Notes: generated by a model from the sequence alone, not told the origin. 64,000 nucleotides of DNA from Halocaridina rubra (GCA_037179515.1 JAXCGZ010007561.1:105001-169000); one strand, 5' to 3'. Shown: positions 38,931-55,968, numbered from the stretch's first letter. Program-made: numbers and translations.

Positions 38931-38970
<40 letters not shown>
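38833..38970. repeat. (GT)n-(AT)n-(GT)n compound microsatellite
   Basis: (GT)n 38833-38868, AT to about 38927, then GT with one TATG slip to 38970. It lies between the 5' end of LINE-B copy 4 and the 3' end of copy 5. Confidence 0.97.
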
Positions 38971-38972
<2 letters not shown>

Positions 38973-40784
38973 TTACCTAATTGTGATTACCTAATTGTGT
39001 TTACGTGAAAGAGCCCAAAGCTCGTATCTTCCCGTCTCCTGATCGGTTCCATTTTAGACTTAGTCATACTTATCATACCTGTCCTTAAAACTATGGATTG
39101 AGATAGCACTAACTACCTCCTCGCTTAGCGAATTCCAATTATCAACTACTCTTACACTGAAAAAGTATTTCCTTACATCCTGCAAAGAAGTTTTCTTACA
39201 AAGCTTCAAACTATGACCTCTAGATCTAGAGCCAGCCATATCAAAATATCGATCCCTATCCACTCTATCATAACCATGAAGGAATTTAAAGACTGTCACT
39301 ATATCCCCCCTCAATCTTCTAGCTTCGAGTGATGGTAAGTCTAATTCCCTCAGCCTCTCATCATAACTGAGATTGCGTATTTCTGGCACCAGTTTCGTGG
39401 CATGTCTTTGAACTTTTTCAAGCTTAGCTATGTGCTTTTTCAAGTGCGGATTCCAAAAGGGGGCTGCATATTCAAGTTTTGGCCTCACATAGGTTACATA
39501 AATATTTCTGAACATTTCCTTGTCCATGTGCCTGAAGGCTACCCTTACATTTGATAAGAATAAGAATGCATATGCTGCCCTTACTATGCCATTTATATGT
39601 ATTTCTGGAGACAAATCTGCCAGTATGTTTACTCCTAGATCTCTCTCATTTTCTGTCTCTTGAAGTTGTACTCCAGCCACTGAGTAGTCAAGCTTGGGCC
39701 ATCTTGCACTTGTACCCATTCTCATTACCTTACAATTTGAAGTATTGAATTTCATTAGCCACTTTTCTGACCACTCATGCAGATTATTTAGATCCTCCTG
39801 AAGTTCTCTACCATTGTTCTCGTTTTCTACTTTCTTCACAATCTTTGCATCATCTGCAAACATATTCATGAATAAATTTACAGACTCTGGTAGGTCATTT
39901 ACATATACAAGGAACAAAAGTGGCCCTAAAACTGAACCCTGTGGAACTCCACTTCTAACTCTTCTCCATTCAGACCCTGAGTGTCTTACTTTAACCCTCT
40001 GTTCCCTTCCTTCTAAGTAAGTTTTTATCCATTCCAAAACATTTCCACCTATTCTAGCCATTGATTGCAGCTTCCTAATAAGTCTCCCATGTGGAACAGT
40101 GTCAAACGCTTTCTGGAAGTCTGGGAATATGCAATCTGCCCAGCCCTCTCTTTCCTGTAAGATTTGGCTTACCTCATCATAAAATTCTAATAAGTTTGTT
40201 ACTGTTGATCTACCTTCTCTGAAGCCATGTTGCCTCACTGACAAAAAGTTGAAGGATTCCAAGTGAAGAGAGATATGTTTCCTTAGTAGTTTCTCCATAA
40301 CTTTGCAAACTATGCTGGTCAAGGAAACTGGTCTATAGTTCAGAGCCGTATCCCTCCTTCCCTTTTTGAAGATAGGTATCACATTTGCTTGTTTCCAGCA
40401 TCTTGGAATCTCCCCCGACTCCAGTGACTCCTTAAATATGATACTTAGTGCCACTGATATTGTGTTTGCGCATTTTTTAAGCACATGAGGGGATATGTCA
40501 TCAGGACCTGTAGCTTTATGAACATCTAAATCCATCAGCGCTTTGCATACCTCTGTGGCTGTAAGGTTGATGTTCTCTAATACCGGCCCTTGAGCTTCTA
40601 TCACTGCAATCTGAGGGGGTGGGGTATTTTCTACTGTAAATACTGACTGAAACTCCTTGTTCAATTCTTTGCAGATCTCTTCATCCGTCTCAGTGATGCT
40701 TCCATCCGCTCTCTTTAGCCTTAAAACCTGTTCTTTTACCTTCAGTTTTCCTCTGATAAAATTGTGGAAAAGCTTGGGATTTTC
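38971..40784 (-). mobile_element. LINE-B copy 5, 5'-truncated
   Basis: The minus-strand 3' end has two ACAATTAGGTAATC units (38971-38998) and the 5' truncation at 40784 lies in the codons for ENPKLFHNFIRG. (GT)n on both sides. The ORF2 segment is unbroken. Confidence 0.94.
39060..40784 (-). pseudogene. LINE-B ORF2 fragment, 575 codons without a break (truncated copy)
   Basis: Best-preserved LINE-B RT in the window: KLKVKEQVLRLKRADGSITE, VHKATGPDDISPHVLKKC, VIPIFKKGRRDTALNYRPVSL, IFPDFQKAFDTVPHGR (motif A; others have FLDFQ), SGVPQGSVLGPLLFLVY, NMFADDAKIVKKV (motif C FADD), ERDLGVNILADLSPEI and WNSLSEEVVSAISIHSFKDRYDKYD, then stop. The endonuclease is missing because of 5' truncation, so there is no start codon and it cannot be a complete gene; the frame nevertheless has no stop, consistent with a young insertion. 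Confidence 0.9.
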
Positions 40785-40794
40785 TGTGTGTGTG

Positions 40795-41250
40795 ATTACC
40801 TAATTGTGATTACCTAATTGTGTTTACGGGAAAGAGCCCAAAGCTCGTATCTTCCCGTCTCCTGATCGGTTCCATTTTAGACTTAGTCATACTTATCATA
40901 CCTGTCCTTAAAACTATGGATTGAGATAGCATTAACTACCTCCTCGCTTAGCAAATTCCAATTATCAACTACTCTTACACTGAAAAAGTATTTCCTTACA
41001 TCCTGCAAAGAAGTTTTCTTACGAAGCTTCAAACTATGACCTCTAGTTCTAGAGCCAGCCATATCAAAATATCGATCCCAATCCACTCTATCATAACCAT
41101 GAAGGAATTTAAAGACTGTCACCATATCCCCCCTCACTCTTCTAGCTTCGAGTGATGGTAAGTCTAATTCCCTCAGCCTCTCATCATAACTGAGATTGCG
41201 TATTTCTGGCACCAGTTTCGTGGCATGTCTTTGAACTTTTTCAAGCTTAG

Positions 41251-41253
<3 letters not shown>
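40795..41253 (-). pseudogene. LINE-B copy 6, 3' fragment
   Basis: The minus strand starts at the codons for IAKLEKVQRHATKLVPEIRNLSYDERL right at the edge of (GT)n (41254) and runs open to the normal ORF2 stop at 40883, then the 3' UTR and two ACAATTAGGTAATC units to 40795. TGTGTGTGTG (40785-40794) separates it from copy 5. Confidence 0.93.
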
Positions 41254-41307
<54 letters not shown>

Positions 41308-41345
41308 TATATGTATATGTATATAAATGTATGTGTATGTATGTA
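41254..41345. repeat. (GT)n microsatellite with TATG-rich continuation
   Basis: (GT)n 41254-41303, then GGTATATATGTATATGTATATAAATG to about 41345. Confidence 0.95.
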
Positions 41346-41394
41346 TAAGAAGAATTGCTACTTTTGATACACAATTCTATCTATATAAAAGAGC

Positions 41395-41697
<303 letters not shown>

Positions 41698-41829
41698 ACT
41701 AATAATAACGGATTAAGCTGACTTAATCCTCTCTCATGTACATAATTTAAAAGGAAAAAAAAGGGAGGACTTTCAGTCTTCTCTTTTCTTTTAATTTTTT
41801 AATTTCTATATCATAATATGGTGTTGCGT

Positions 41830-42685
41830 TTATGTGTAATTACCCAATTGCGGATACCCAAGTGTGTTTACGGAGAGAGAGCCTCATGCTTGTAGCGCCT
41901 CTTCCTACACGGTTCCATTTTTGTACTTTTTTGTTATGAGTGTGACATCGGGACAGGCAAAAACTGCCCTCATCAATAAAGGCCCGGACAAGAGAAAATA
42001 CCAAGATGAAGAAAAGAAAAAGGTTAAGGACAAGGCAGAGATGAGGTAATGCTACACCAAGGAAAACGACAGACAGAAAAAATAGTCATAGTACAGAGGA
42101 TCTAGAGATATGGAGGATTAGGCCCTGAGATGATGATAGATCCGCTTTTTGAAGGAAGATAGGTCATAAGAATTTGGAAAAGAAGGAGGAAGAGAGTTCC
42201 AGAGCCTGGAGGTAGATGGGAAGAAGCAGTCGCTGCACCGACCAATCCGCAAGCTACAATTCTCCACACAGTACCTGTGAGATGAGGCCGCTTGGCAAGT
42301 GTTACGCGGCCTCGGCAATGGGGGAGGGATGCAATTTGCCAACTCATCAGAGCAGCGATGGAAGTAGTAGCGATAGAAAAATAAAGGGATAATACCTTAC
42401 GGCGAAGAGAGAGAGAATCCAGATTAGAAGTAAGAATAGATCATTAATGAGTCTGACTGCCTTAGAGTCAACCTTATCAAGGAGATTAGTATAAGAAGAA
42501 GCACCCCAGATGCGTGAGCAGCATTCTAAGAAGGGACGGATAAGACCTTTATAGATTTTAAGTAACTGTAAAGAGGAAAAGCAATGACGAAAGCGAAACA
42601 GACCCCCCAATTTTAGTGATGCTTATCATAGTTGTCCTTTAATCTATGCATTGAGTTAGCATTAACTACCTCCTATGCATGTATG
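41830..42685 (-). mobile_element. Diverged LINE-B-like 3' end split by a Jockey-like LINE
   Basis: The outer pieces at 41830-41932 (TAATTACCCAATTG, GTGTTTACGG, GCCTCTTCCTACACGGTTCCATTTT) and 42612-42680 (AGTGATGCTTATCATAGTTGTCC, ATGCATTGAGTTAGCATTAACTACC) match the LINE-B 3' UTR and C-terminus at lower identity, so this is an older or different subfamily. The Jockey element 41936-42604 lies between. Confidence 0.8.
41936..42604 (-). pseudogene. Jockey-like LINE 3' end
   Basis: The minus strand encodes FRHCFSSLQLLKIYKGLIRPFLECCSRIWGASSYTNLLDKVDSKAVRLIND, then after a frame change HRYCVENCSLRIGRCSDCFFPSTSRLWNSLPPSFPNSYDLSSFKKRIYHHLRA and stop, followed by a 3' UTR that matches 2563-2905. It matches the element at 1130-2924 and shows that element's 3' UTR without the CR1 insertion. 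Confidence 0.85.
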
Positions 42686-42746
42686 TATAAGAAGTTGTTT
42701 ACATACACATAGTGTTTTCTTCTCTTTTTTATAATTTTACTCTCAC

Positions 42747-44130
<1,384 letters not shown>

Positions 44131-44173
44131 GTGGAAAGGACTAATAACTGTTTTTGCTGAAAAGAATGCCACA

Positions 44174-44176
<3 letters not shown>

Positions 44177-44250
<74 letters not shown>

Positions 44251-44255
44251 CTTAG
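44177..44255. repeat. (CT)n microsatellite
   Basis: About 75 bases of CT, followed by CTCTTAGATACATG. Confidence 0.97.
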
Positions 44256-44337
44256 ATACATGTGATTATGAAGCCCCAGTGGCACTTCTATTTGCTCATC
44301 TAATTAGTTATTTTTGTGTGAGTATATGCATGCGTGT

Positions 44338-44346
44338 ATATATATA

Positions 44347-44396
<50 letters not shown>

Positions 44397-44404
44397 TATA
44401 TATA
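44338..44404. repeat. (AT)n microsatellite
   Basis: AT with two phase slips, abutting the 3' end of LINE-C copy 1. Confidence 0.95.
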
Positions 44405-44639
44405 CCTTGGCTGTCTCCCCCAATTTGGGGGTAGCCGACATCAAAAAAGAAACAATATGGGGATTACTTTGCTCTATGGGCAATAACGAGGGAGCTAGCG
44501 ATCGTTCAGATGGCACTGCTGAAGTAACACAGCCCATCCTCCCGGCTCTTCCACAACCTGCGTCGCTTCAAAAATGCCAACTACCCCACTGCCTCTACCA
44601 CAGGGCTACCTCTGTAAGATGCAGCCACGTGGTAACAGC

Positions 44640-46750
44640 AGATGCCCATCAGAGCTGCGTCACAATCGCTCGCCACTCATTCCTATTCCTAGTATGCTCA
44701 CTTGCTTCCCTCACATCTATCCTCCTATCATTCAGGGCTCTCCGAACTCCATCCATCCACCCAAACTTAGGCAGCCTTCTAGCATTTAACCCATCAACTC
44801 TCGCATTCATCACCTTTTTCAGCAGTCTTTCATCATCCATCCTTTCCACATGGCCAAACCATCTCAGAACATATCTACTCTGGTTGCAAATTATCCCCTC
44901 ACACCCGTTCTTGCTCTCACGACTTCATTCCTAACCCTATCCAACCGAGATACACCAATCATACTCCTCAGGCATTTAGTTTCAGTCTCTCACTTACTTT
45001 CATACCCCATAACTCTGATCCATTCGTCATCTCATACAAAACTTTCTTAGCATTTATTTCCAACCCTCTATTCTTCATCACTCCTTTCAATGCACTCAAC
45101 ACTTTACATCCTTCATTCACTCTGTGACACACATCTGCTTCCACTCCACCATTTGCAGCTATAACCAAGCCTAAATACTTAAAGTCATCAACTTCCTCAA
45201 GTGTCCCTCTACTCATCATAACATTCAATCCAGCACCATGCTCATTTCTTGTACACCTCATAACCTTACTTTTTCCCACATTCACTCACATCTTCCTTCT
45301 CTCACACAGCATTCCAAATTCTGACACTAATTGACACAGCTTCTCCTCTGACTCTGCCACCACCACAGTATCATCTGCAAACAGCAACTGATTCAGCTCC
45401 CACTCGCTATCATCACCATCCACTATTCGCAAATTTTGATCATGCACTCATTCATTCACCTCTCTTACGACTCCATCAATATACAAATTGAACAACCATG
45501 GTGACATCACATATCCTTGTCTCAGTCCCACACTCACTGGAAACCACTCACTCACTTCATTCCCTACCCTGACACAAGCTCTACTGCCTTCATACAAACT
45601 CTTCACTGCATACAACAGTTTACCATCAATTTCATATATCCTCAAAACATTCCACACTGTCTCTCTGTTAACTCTATCGCACGGTTTCTCCATATCCAAA
45701 AATACAAAATACACATCCTTTCCCTTTCCTAAATATTTCTCACATAATTGCCTAACTATAAAAATCTGATCTATGCAACCTTCTGGCTAGTACAGTGGTA
45801 ATGCGCTGGCCTCGCATTCACGAGGTTGACAGATCGGTTCCTGCTCAGGACCGAGAGATTAAGCTGTTTACTGGGAAGGTTACTGCTGTGAATGGGCACC
45901 ACAGTGGGGGGTTGGGGCTTGCCCCGGCTGACATTCTGAGGAGCATCTTAGATGGATATCGGAACTGAAACACCGGCAACCTTTAAAACCACTCCGCACT
46001 TCCACGATCACATTTTCTGTCTTATCCCTAATCCTATTAATCAGTATCCTACCACACACTTTTCCTACCACACTCAACAAACTTATACCCCTAAAATAAC
46101 TGCATTCATACACATCTCCCTTACCTTTGTATAGGGGCACTATACAAGCAATCACCCATTCCACTGGCACCACTGACAACATAAAGTATATATTAAACAC
46201 TCACTAACCATTCCAATGCAGTCACACCCCCTTCTTTCAACATCTCCACTCTCACACCATCCATTCCATGTGCTTTACCTGCTTTTGCTTCATACAATGC
46301 CCTTTTCACCTCTGCTCTTGTAATCTCTCTCTCATTTTCATCTCCCATTACTGGCACTTGAACACCCCCCACTGCCACTATAGCTGCCTCTCTATCTTCC
46401 CAACATTCAGGAAGCACTCAAAATATTCTGCCCATCTTTTCCTTGCATCGTTCCCTTTTAACATCTGTCCATTCACATCTTTCACTGTCTCTTCCATTCT
46501 CGATCCACCCTTCCTTACTTTCTTCACTTCTTTCCAAAACTTCTTTTTATTCTCCTCATATGACCAACTAAAATCCTTTCCCCACTTAACGTTTGCCAAC
46601 CTCTTCTCTTCCTCTACCTTCCGCTTGGTTTCCACATTTTTCTCCCCATATCTTCCATACTTCTCCCTAGTGTTACACTGCACCATTCTTAAAAAGCCCT
46701 CTTTTTCTCTTCCACCTTCATTTTCACCCCAACATTCCATCACTCGCTGC
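44640..46750 (-). pseudogene. LINE-C linker, RT and C-terminal domain, frameshifted
   Basis: Remnants in several frames: WGKDFSWSYEENKKKFWKEVKKVRKGG (about 46500-46590), KAGKAHGMDGVRVEMLKEGG (usual PGMDG changed to HGMDG), PLYKGKGDVYECSYFRGISLLSVVGKV, FVFLDMEKPCDRVNRETVWNVL (motif A; normally EKAYDRV), SVGLRQGYVMSPWLFNLY, NVGKSKVMRC, FKYLGLVIAANGG and the C-terminal ERMDDERLLKKVMNARVDG. The SINE insertion lies in the RT fingers. Non-functional. Confidence 0.85.
45783..45975 (+). mobile_element. tRNA-derived SINE (family 1), copy c, with a different 3' tail
   Basis: CTGGCTAGTACAGTGGTAATGCGC, CTCGCATTCACGAGG, GGGGTTGGGGCTTGCCCCGGCTGAC as in copies a and b; after CTGAC the sequence changes to ATTCTGAGGAGCATCTTAG and no (TTA)n follows. 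It is flanked by an 8-bp duplication GCAACCTT (45775-45782 and 45976-45983). Inside LINE-C copy 1. Confidence 0.9.
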
Positions 46751-46782
46751 CCCTCCTCATGCCACCTCCAGCACCTCTTTCC

Positions 46783-47730
46783 TCACACATCATTTGCATT
46801 TCCCACAACACATTCTTTCATCAACCCCCATTCCTCCTCTAACTCCCCAACTTCTCTTTCTTTCACCCTGTCATATGCCACTTTCAACCTGTCCTGATAT
46901 TCCTGTCTCTTCTCTGGCTTTTTCAACTCTTCCACCTTCACCATTTCCCTTCTACATCCCCCCACTCTATTTCCCCACTCTTTTGCTACTACCACTTTTG
47001 CTTCAACCAAAGAATGATCAGACATCCCAGCAGCCACACCCCAAAATGCATGCACATCTTTCACTCTACCAATCATGCTCTTTGCTACCAACACATAATC
47101 CATCAATGCTCTTTCTTTCAATCTTCCATTTGCCACTCTCATCCATGTATATTTATCTATTAACTTCCTCTTGAAAAAACTATTACCTATCACCAACTCT
47201 TGCTCCACACACATATCTAACAGTCTCTCGCCACTCTCAATCCCACCTGGTACCCCATAATTTCCTACAACACCTTCTACCTCTCCATCACCCACTCTGG
47301 CATTCAAGTCACCCAACACAAATACATAGTTCCTCCTACTCAGACCATCCACACATCTAGTTAACTCATTCCAGAATTCATCCCACCCTTCCTCATTTCT
47401 CTCACATCCTGGCCCATACACACTAACAAAAGCCCAACATTCCCTACCTATCCTAGCCCTCACCCACATCAGCCTAGATGACACTTCTTTACATTCCACT
47501 ACCTTATTTACCATCCATTCACTCAGCAGTAATACCACACCTTCCCTCACTCTCCCCCTTTCAACCTCACACACCCTACCTGTCACATCACCAAATGCCA
47601 CTTCTCCTTTTCCTTTCATCTTTGTCTCACACAATGCCAATACATCTATCCTCCTCCTACCAAACATATATCCAATCTCACATCTTTTGCTCTCTATCGT
47701 ACTATAACCATGCACATTTAGACACCGCAA
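46783..47730 (-). pseudogene. LINE-C endonuclease domain (open frame, no ATG)
   Basis: 315 codons open: LRCLNVHGYSTIES, ALCETKMKGKGEV (catalytic Glu), GVVLLLSEWMV, FVSVYGPGCERNEEGWDEFWNEL, FVLGDLNARVGDGEVEGVVG (DxN), [36 protein letters not shown] and MSDHSLVEAKV (SDH). This is an RTE-style AP endonuclease. The frame begins at a TTG, with no ATG upstream in the open frame that I could identify, and stops at 46783 before the linker, so the copy is probably dead. Confidence 0.85.
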
Positions 47731-47908
47731 AACTAGAGATTGGGGAGAAGTTATTCTCCTCTCTACTCCCCTTCTTCTTTGACGTCTCGCAGGAGATTAA
47801 TACAAGGGGGGCTTCCCAGTCCCCTCGCCTCGTCCACTTTTAGTCGCCTCTTACGACATGCAGGGAAGACGTTGGGGCTATTCTTTGATGTTGTGCCCGC
47901 CACCACAG

Positions 47909-48112
<204 letters not shown>

Positions 48113-48187
48113 TTATTACTATATCTAAACTAATCCAGAATTATGGCACACAGCAGCCGCTGATGTAAAGAAGATCAACTAAGCGTT

Positions 48188-48430
48188 GTACAATGTATAT
48201 TACTCTTAATTAATAATCGCAGAGTGCTCTTCTGTCATCAATCAATTGTTACACTATATTTTATTCTTAATTACTTGCCATAGTTTTGTAAAATGAATTG
48301 AAAATAAAATTAACATTTGATATATGCAAGAACAAATATACATTGTAATGTTAACAGCTGCAATATCACTAGGAGTGCACATGTGCACATGTCCCCATAT
48401 ACAGTTTTTTGTTAGATAAAAAAAATAGTG
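48188..48430 (+). repeat. Unclassified dispersed repeat, copy 2
   Basis: Colinear with 30170-30400: TTAATTAATAATCGCAGAGTG, TCATCAATCAATTGTTACACTATATTT, GCTGCAATATCACTAGGAGTGC and CATGTGCACATGTCCCC, ending in an A run. Substitutions and small indels throughout. No ORF. Confidence 0.75.
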
Positions 48431-48477
48431 AGGTATATGCACTAAGATAATTTAAATAATACCAATAACAGCAATAT

Positions 48478-48478
<1 letters not shown>

Positions 48479-48511
<33 letters not shown>

Positions 48512-48562
48512 GCTACTACTACTACTACTACTACTACTACTAATAATAATAATAATAATAAT
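48479..48562. repeat. (ACT)n then (AAT)n microsatellite
   Basis: ACT triplets to about 48540 with one GCT, then AAT to 48562. Confidence 0.97.

Positions 48563-50542
<1,980 letters not shown>

Positions 50543-50612
<70 letters not shown>
50543..50612. repeat. (AT)n microsatellite
   Basis: About 70 bases of AT at the 3' end of LINE-C copy 2. Confidence 0.97.
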
Positions 50613-50617
<5 letters not shown>

Positions 50618-50783
50618 AATTACTCATGTTTTCACATATGTAATGTGCTTATTTGGTTATTGTTCGTTCCGAATGAGATTAGGAGTTGAATTAAATGCAA
50701 AAACGAAACCACAAGTGAGGTTGGGGAAACTGTAATATGAACATAGTGGCATTCAGATAGAATGCGTTCATTCCTAGCATAGC
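50613..50783 (-). repeat. Single partial unit of the 275-bp tRNA-like repeat
   Basis: Reverse orientation match to the array at 59148-61982: TGTTTTCACATATGTAATGTGCTTATTTGG, CGAATGAGATTAGGAGTTGAATTAAATGC, GTGAGGTTGGGGAAACTGTAATATGAACATAGTGGCATTCAGATAGAATGCGTTCATTCCTA. It stops at AGCATAGC, where LINE-C copy 3 begins, so the tRNA-like head is missing. Confidence 0.92.

Positions 50784-52280
<1,497 letters not shown>

Positions 52281-52350
<70 letters not shown>
52281..52350. repeat. (AT)n microsatellite
   Basis: About 70 bases of AT. Confidence 0.97.
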
Positions 52351-52354
<4 letters not shown>

Positions 52355-52460
52355 CACCGTGGCTCATGCGGTAGCGTCCTCGACTCTGAGGCGTCAGGTC
52401 GAGGGTTCGCGGCCCGTCACGGTCAGAGGTTAGGAAGGGCATGCACTCAGGGTAACGATT
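52351..52460 (+). mobile_element. tRNA-derived SINE head (family 2)
   Basis: GTGGCTCATGCGGTAGCG (A-box-like), CCTCGACTCTGAGG (anticodon-arm-like, CTCTGA loop resembling tRNA-Gln(CTG)) and GAGGGTTCGCGGCCC (B-box-like), then GGAAGGGCATGCACTCAGG. Too diverged and lacking an acceptor stem to be a tRNA gene. It ends where the terminal repeat at 52461 begins. Confidence 0.65.
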
Positions 52461-52642
52461 GTGGGGGCATTGAGGCGTCGAAGTTGTGTTGTACTCTAGA
52501 ATAAATATAAGCAAAGGATTCACTGCGTGTCCATTCTTACCTTGTACCCGTCTGGTACTAATAATTATAAGTATATATACGTAGGAGGAAAATCCCTACG
52601 TCAGTGGTGGCGTACGGTGGGATAATCAAAAGTCCTACGTCA
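52461..52642 (+). repeat. Left terminal direct repeat (182 bp)
   Basis: Base-for-base identical to 58814-58995. Contains AGAATAAATATAAGC and GTATATATACG. Confidence 0.95.
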
Positions 52643-52745
52643 GTGGTGGCAGCGGTGGGATAATAATAAAAGCCCTACGTCAGTGGTGGCGTACGGTGGG
52701 ATAATCAAAAGTCCTACGTCAGTGGTGGCAGTGCGGTACGGATCT
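52592..52745 (+). repeat. Approximately 45-bp tandem repeat, four copies, primer-site-like
   Basis: CTACGTCAGTGGTGGC recurs at about 52595, 52635, 52674 and 52715. Alternate units read GGCGTACGGTGGGATAAT and GGCAGCGGTGGGATAAT, the last being GGCAGTGCGGTACGG. The TGGTGGCAGCGGTGGGAT part looks like a reverse-transcription primer site but the tRNA could not be named. Confidence 0.8.
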
Positions 52746-52800
52746 TCACGAGAGAAAAAAAAAAAAAAAAAAAAAAAAACACATACGAAGAGACAGGTGA

Positions 52801-53472
52801 ATGCCAGTGCAGACCCGTGCAGAGAAAATAAGAATGGCAAAAGCAGAAATCCAACATCTCCCAATTCAAGAAATGAGTGACGAGGCCAAACACCGGAGAA
52901 TTCTCGAACTGGAGGAGCAAGTGCGGCGCCTACAAGCACGCGCCGACGCCGCTCCGTCGAGAAGGAACCCGGTCGACGTCGACACCCCCGACAGTGAAAC
53001 CGACGCCTCAAACATCGACGAACAGCCGGCCGCTCCGAACCCCGTGGTGACACAGGGAACGCAGCAGGCCCAGCCCCCACCCTGTGCCCTGGTTGTAAAG
53101 ACGCCTCGAGTCAAAAATTCACTTTTATACCTCGACGGCGCAAATGTAAAAGACCGCGAATGTCCGTCCATAATTCCCGCGACCAACTTCCTGAAATACT
53201 TGGGTCTGCGGATGAGAAGTGACGAGTGGTCAAATAGAAAATATTATAAAACTTTGAAGGAACTATTCCTAAGATATTTCTTAGTAAGCCGAAGTGTGAC
53301 CGGAGCATTGAGTGAAAATGCCCATTACAAGAAGTATAAGTTGCCGGATCCGACCAAGAAGACGGCGATTCGTCGATTTTACTCGAAGAGAAGAAGGAGA
53401 ACCCTCTCCTTCCTTGCCTTCTGCCATGAAGTTCTTCAGGACCACCTCCTTAAAATAGCTAAGTACTTGTGA
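52801..53472 (+). CDS. Unrecognised 223-residue protein with coiled coil and possible BEN-like C-terminus
   Basis: ATG at 52801, 47 bases after a 25-base A run, and an unbroken frame to TGA 53470-53472. Residues 1-60: basic then a heptad-like RRILELEEQVRRLQARADA; 60-95 acidic and Pro/Gln-rich; 100-223 a basic globular region with FLKYLGLRMRSDEW, TLKELFLRYFLVSRSVTGALS and LPDPTKKTAIRRFYSKRR. The last two stretches resemble the BEN domain (LF..L..SSVTG, LDP.K..AI), a DNA-binding domain of chromatin proteins, but the match is by eye. Codon use is GC-rich compared with its AT-rich surroundings. It occupies the place of gag in the putative LTR element, and a Gag protein is the other reading. Confidence 0.55.
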   Translation: MPVQTRAEKIRMAKAEIQHLPIQEMSDEAKHRRILELEEQVRRLQARADAAPSRRNPVDVDTPDSETDASNIDEQPAAPNPVVTQGTQQAQPPPCALVVKTPRVKNSLLYLDGANVKDRECPSIIPATNFLKYLGLRMRSDEWSNRKYYKTLKELFLRYFLVSRSVTGALSENAHYKKYKLPDPTKKTAIRRFYSKRRRRTLSFLAFCHEVLQDHLLKIAKYL

Positions 53473-55968
53473 TCTGTATCCAGTGAGTAATGGGACAATT
53501 AGTAAAAGAAATTGAGGTCGGTGGACGCCGCCATTTTATCTTGTAGTTATGCTTTGACTCAGCCAACCCGCTTATAAGGGGTGTGGCGCTTAATAAGTTG
53601 ATAAAAGTAGAATTTCTGTACCCATTACTAACATGGATAATTTGTACTAATAGCTATAAGCAGTAATAAACTCCATTTTTGTTATAATTTGAGTAATATA
53701 AAGAATTTGCGTTGGAAGTGCGTTCCATTTATTTGTATTAATGCTTAGATTGAATTTTAAGAACGCGAATGTATCGATTTTTAATTGACAAATTTAATGC
53801 ACGTGAAATCACTATTACAGTCTATTAATTTCTAAAGCGTAAGAATTATAGTGAGAAATATACGTGCATCTGCTTTTAAGAGTTTCATAGACCACGTGTG
53901 GTTTTCGAGAAAGGAATGCGGAAGTGACCATTCGATCTCCCAACCTCGTTATTGTAAATCCGTAGTAATTGTACTGACCCTTGATATTTAATGTACGTGA
54001 AATCATTGTTATATTAATTTCTTAAAGCGTAAGAAATCGAGTGTTACGATTGCGCCTGTTTTGAAGTTTTTTTTTTTTTTTGTTTGTTTTTATCCGCGGG
54101 AGTAATGTTTTAGCGAGAGAAAGACATAAACGACAGATCGTTCCTTTTGTGTTATGATGATGGGGAATTAATATTACGATACGTGTGTGGCATGTTCTTT
54201 TTGAAGAATAAGAAATTTTCGTGATATTAGTTAGAGATGAGTTTTTTTATTTCACGCTATGCAGGTGAAAGTAAGAGTAAATTAGAGTAGTTTGTGCTGT
54301 CCTAGAATAGGGAAGGTTTTTCAGTGTCACCCAAACGTAGCTTCAAGGGAGTAGAATGTTTGTTTGTTCGTTAGAATGGGACTTAGGACTGGTGAGGAAG
54401 TCTGTGACCGCACGGCTCAGCCGAGATTTCACCTTTACTCTTCTTCAGAGAGACCGGGAAAGGAAAACCAACATGTTGTAAATAAAAGGGACTTTCACAG
54501 ACAGAAAGGAGATGATTGACTTGAAAGTGATATAGCGAATGTGATAGCGAGTGAGTATGAATGACTGGGGGTATAATGGGAGGGTTGCTCTAGGGGGTGA
54601 AATCGCGGAAAGCACCGTTAGGAAGCATGATTGGGGAGTCTGCGAGGATCGTTCCCCTGCTCCGCCAGGTCCTTCTGCATGCCATATCAGAGTGTATTTA
54701 TGGGAGGTGATGCGCTGTTGCAATATCTAGTGAGGGATATGGATGAGAAGGTAATTCTCCACCTGCCCAGATATGGTTGAAATGCCGAGTTTGTTTTATT
54801 TTTGTTTTGTCCCCTACTCCGCCATTGAGATTATTATTCGATTTCCGAGAGATTCCAAGATAGATGTTACGTGATAAAGGACGTGAATCTATGAATGATT
54901 CTTTATTTTCTTTGCTAGCTGCAGTATATACATTATTTGTCTGAAGAGATATGTTAGATTGATAAAGTAAAACTTTGCGAGTTTTAGCCATGATAATGTT
55001 TTATCAAAATTATTTCGGCTTGGTCATAAAGAAAGAGTGAGAGCTGACACGAAATGACAACAAGAATGTTACACAGCTGTATCCCGTATTTGAGAGAGCA
55101 GATATAAGTCAAATTCGAGATAGTAAAAGAAGATATATATTTTATGTTTGAATTGTTTATGTACAACTCCGTACGAGATTTTGAAGTTTAAGCAAAATGC
55201 ATTCCTTACTGTTGATAATGAAATATACTTTTTGTTTTTATTATTGCATACACAGAGATAGACTTTTTATATTCTTAGATACCCGTTTTTGTTATAGTTC
55301 TTTTTGTATTGAAGAAATCTTTAAAATCTTACTTAAAGGATTCTGAAAAGATTATCTAGAGATAACCATGGTTAATCCCTAGCATTTTCATGAATTTTAG
55401 ATTACAATCGGGCTAATTAAAGATAATTGAGATTATTAGAGATTATTTGCTGAGTTTTAAAGTTAAAATTAATGACACTTAAGTCCTTTTTAAGAAGTTG
55501 TTAAGAAAAAGATATTTGTACTTTTGTTGATAGTAGTAGGGATACTGTCACATATGATTTTAGTTTTTTTGCTTTAATTTCATCAGTGTGTGTGCTTCGA
55601 CTTAACCCTCTGATTTATAGCATGAAAAGAGAGAGATTGTCATTATAGACAAGGATGTGTATGCTGTTACAGTAAAGTCCTTATCAAGATTAAACAGAGA
55701 GGAATGGATTTATGCTTCGACAGTTCTGCAGTTGTACACTAAGTTCTTTTTGCTTTTGTTTTGTTAATGAGGAAATAAGAATAGCCCTCTGACAATAAAC
55801 GTAAGACTCTATCGATAGTCATTGCTAACGTTTGTTCACGTTCATTTGTTTATTTATTTTATTATTAGAGATACTCTGCGACACTTTTTTATTTTCAGTA
55901 CAAGTTAAAAGGAAGAGGCCCATCTCAGCTGACACAGACTGGAGGCCATGACGTATTTCAAGGTCGCC

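Noticed and set aside
52351..52440. A single tRNA-Gln gene
   Set aside because: A and B boxes are recognisable but there is no matching acceptor stem and the sequence runs on as a SINE-like head.
54445..55166. Minus-strand ORFs of 60-97 codons in the interior of the 52461-58995 element
   Set aside because: Short, in unrelated frames, with no recognisable domain; not better than chance.
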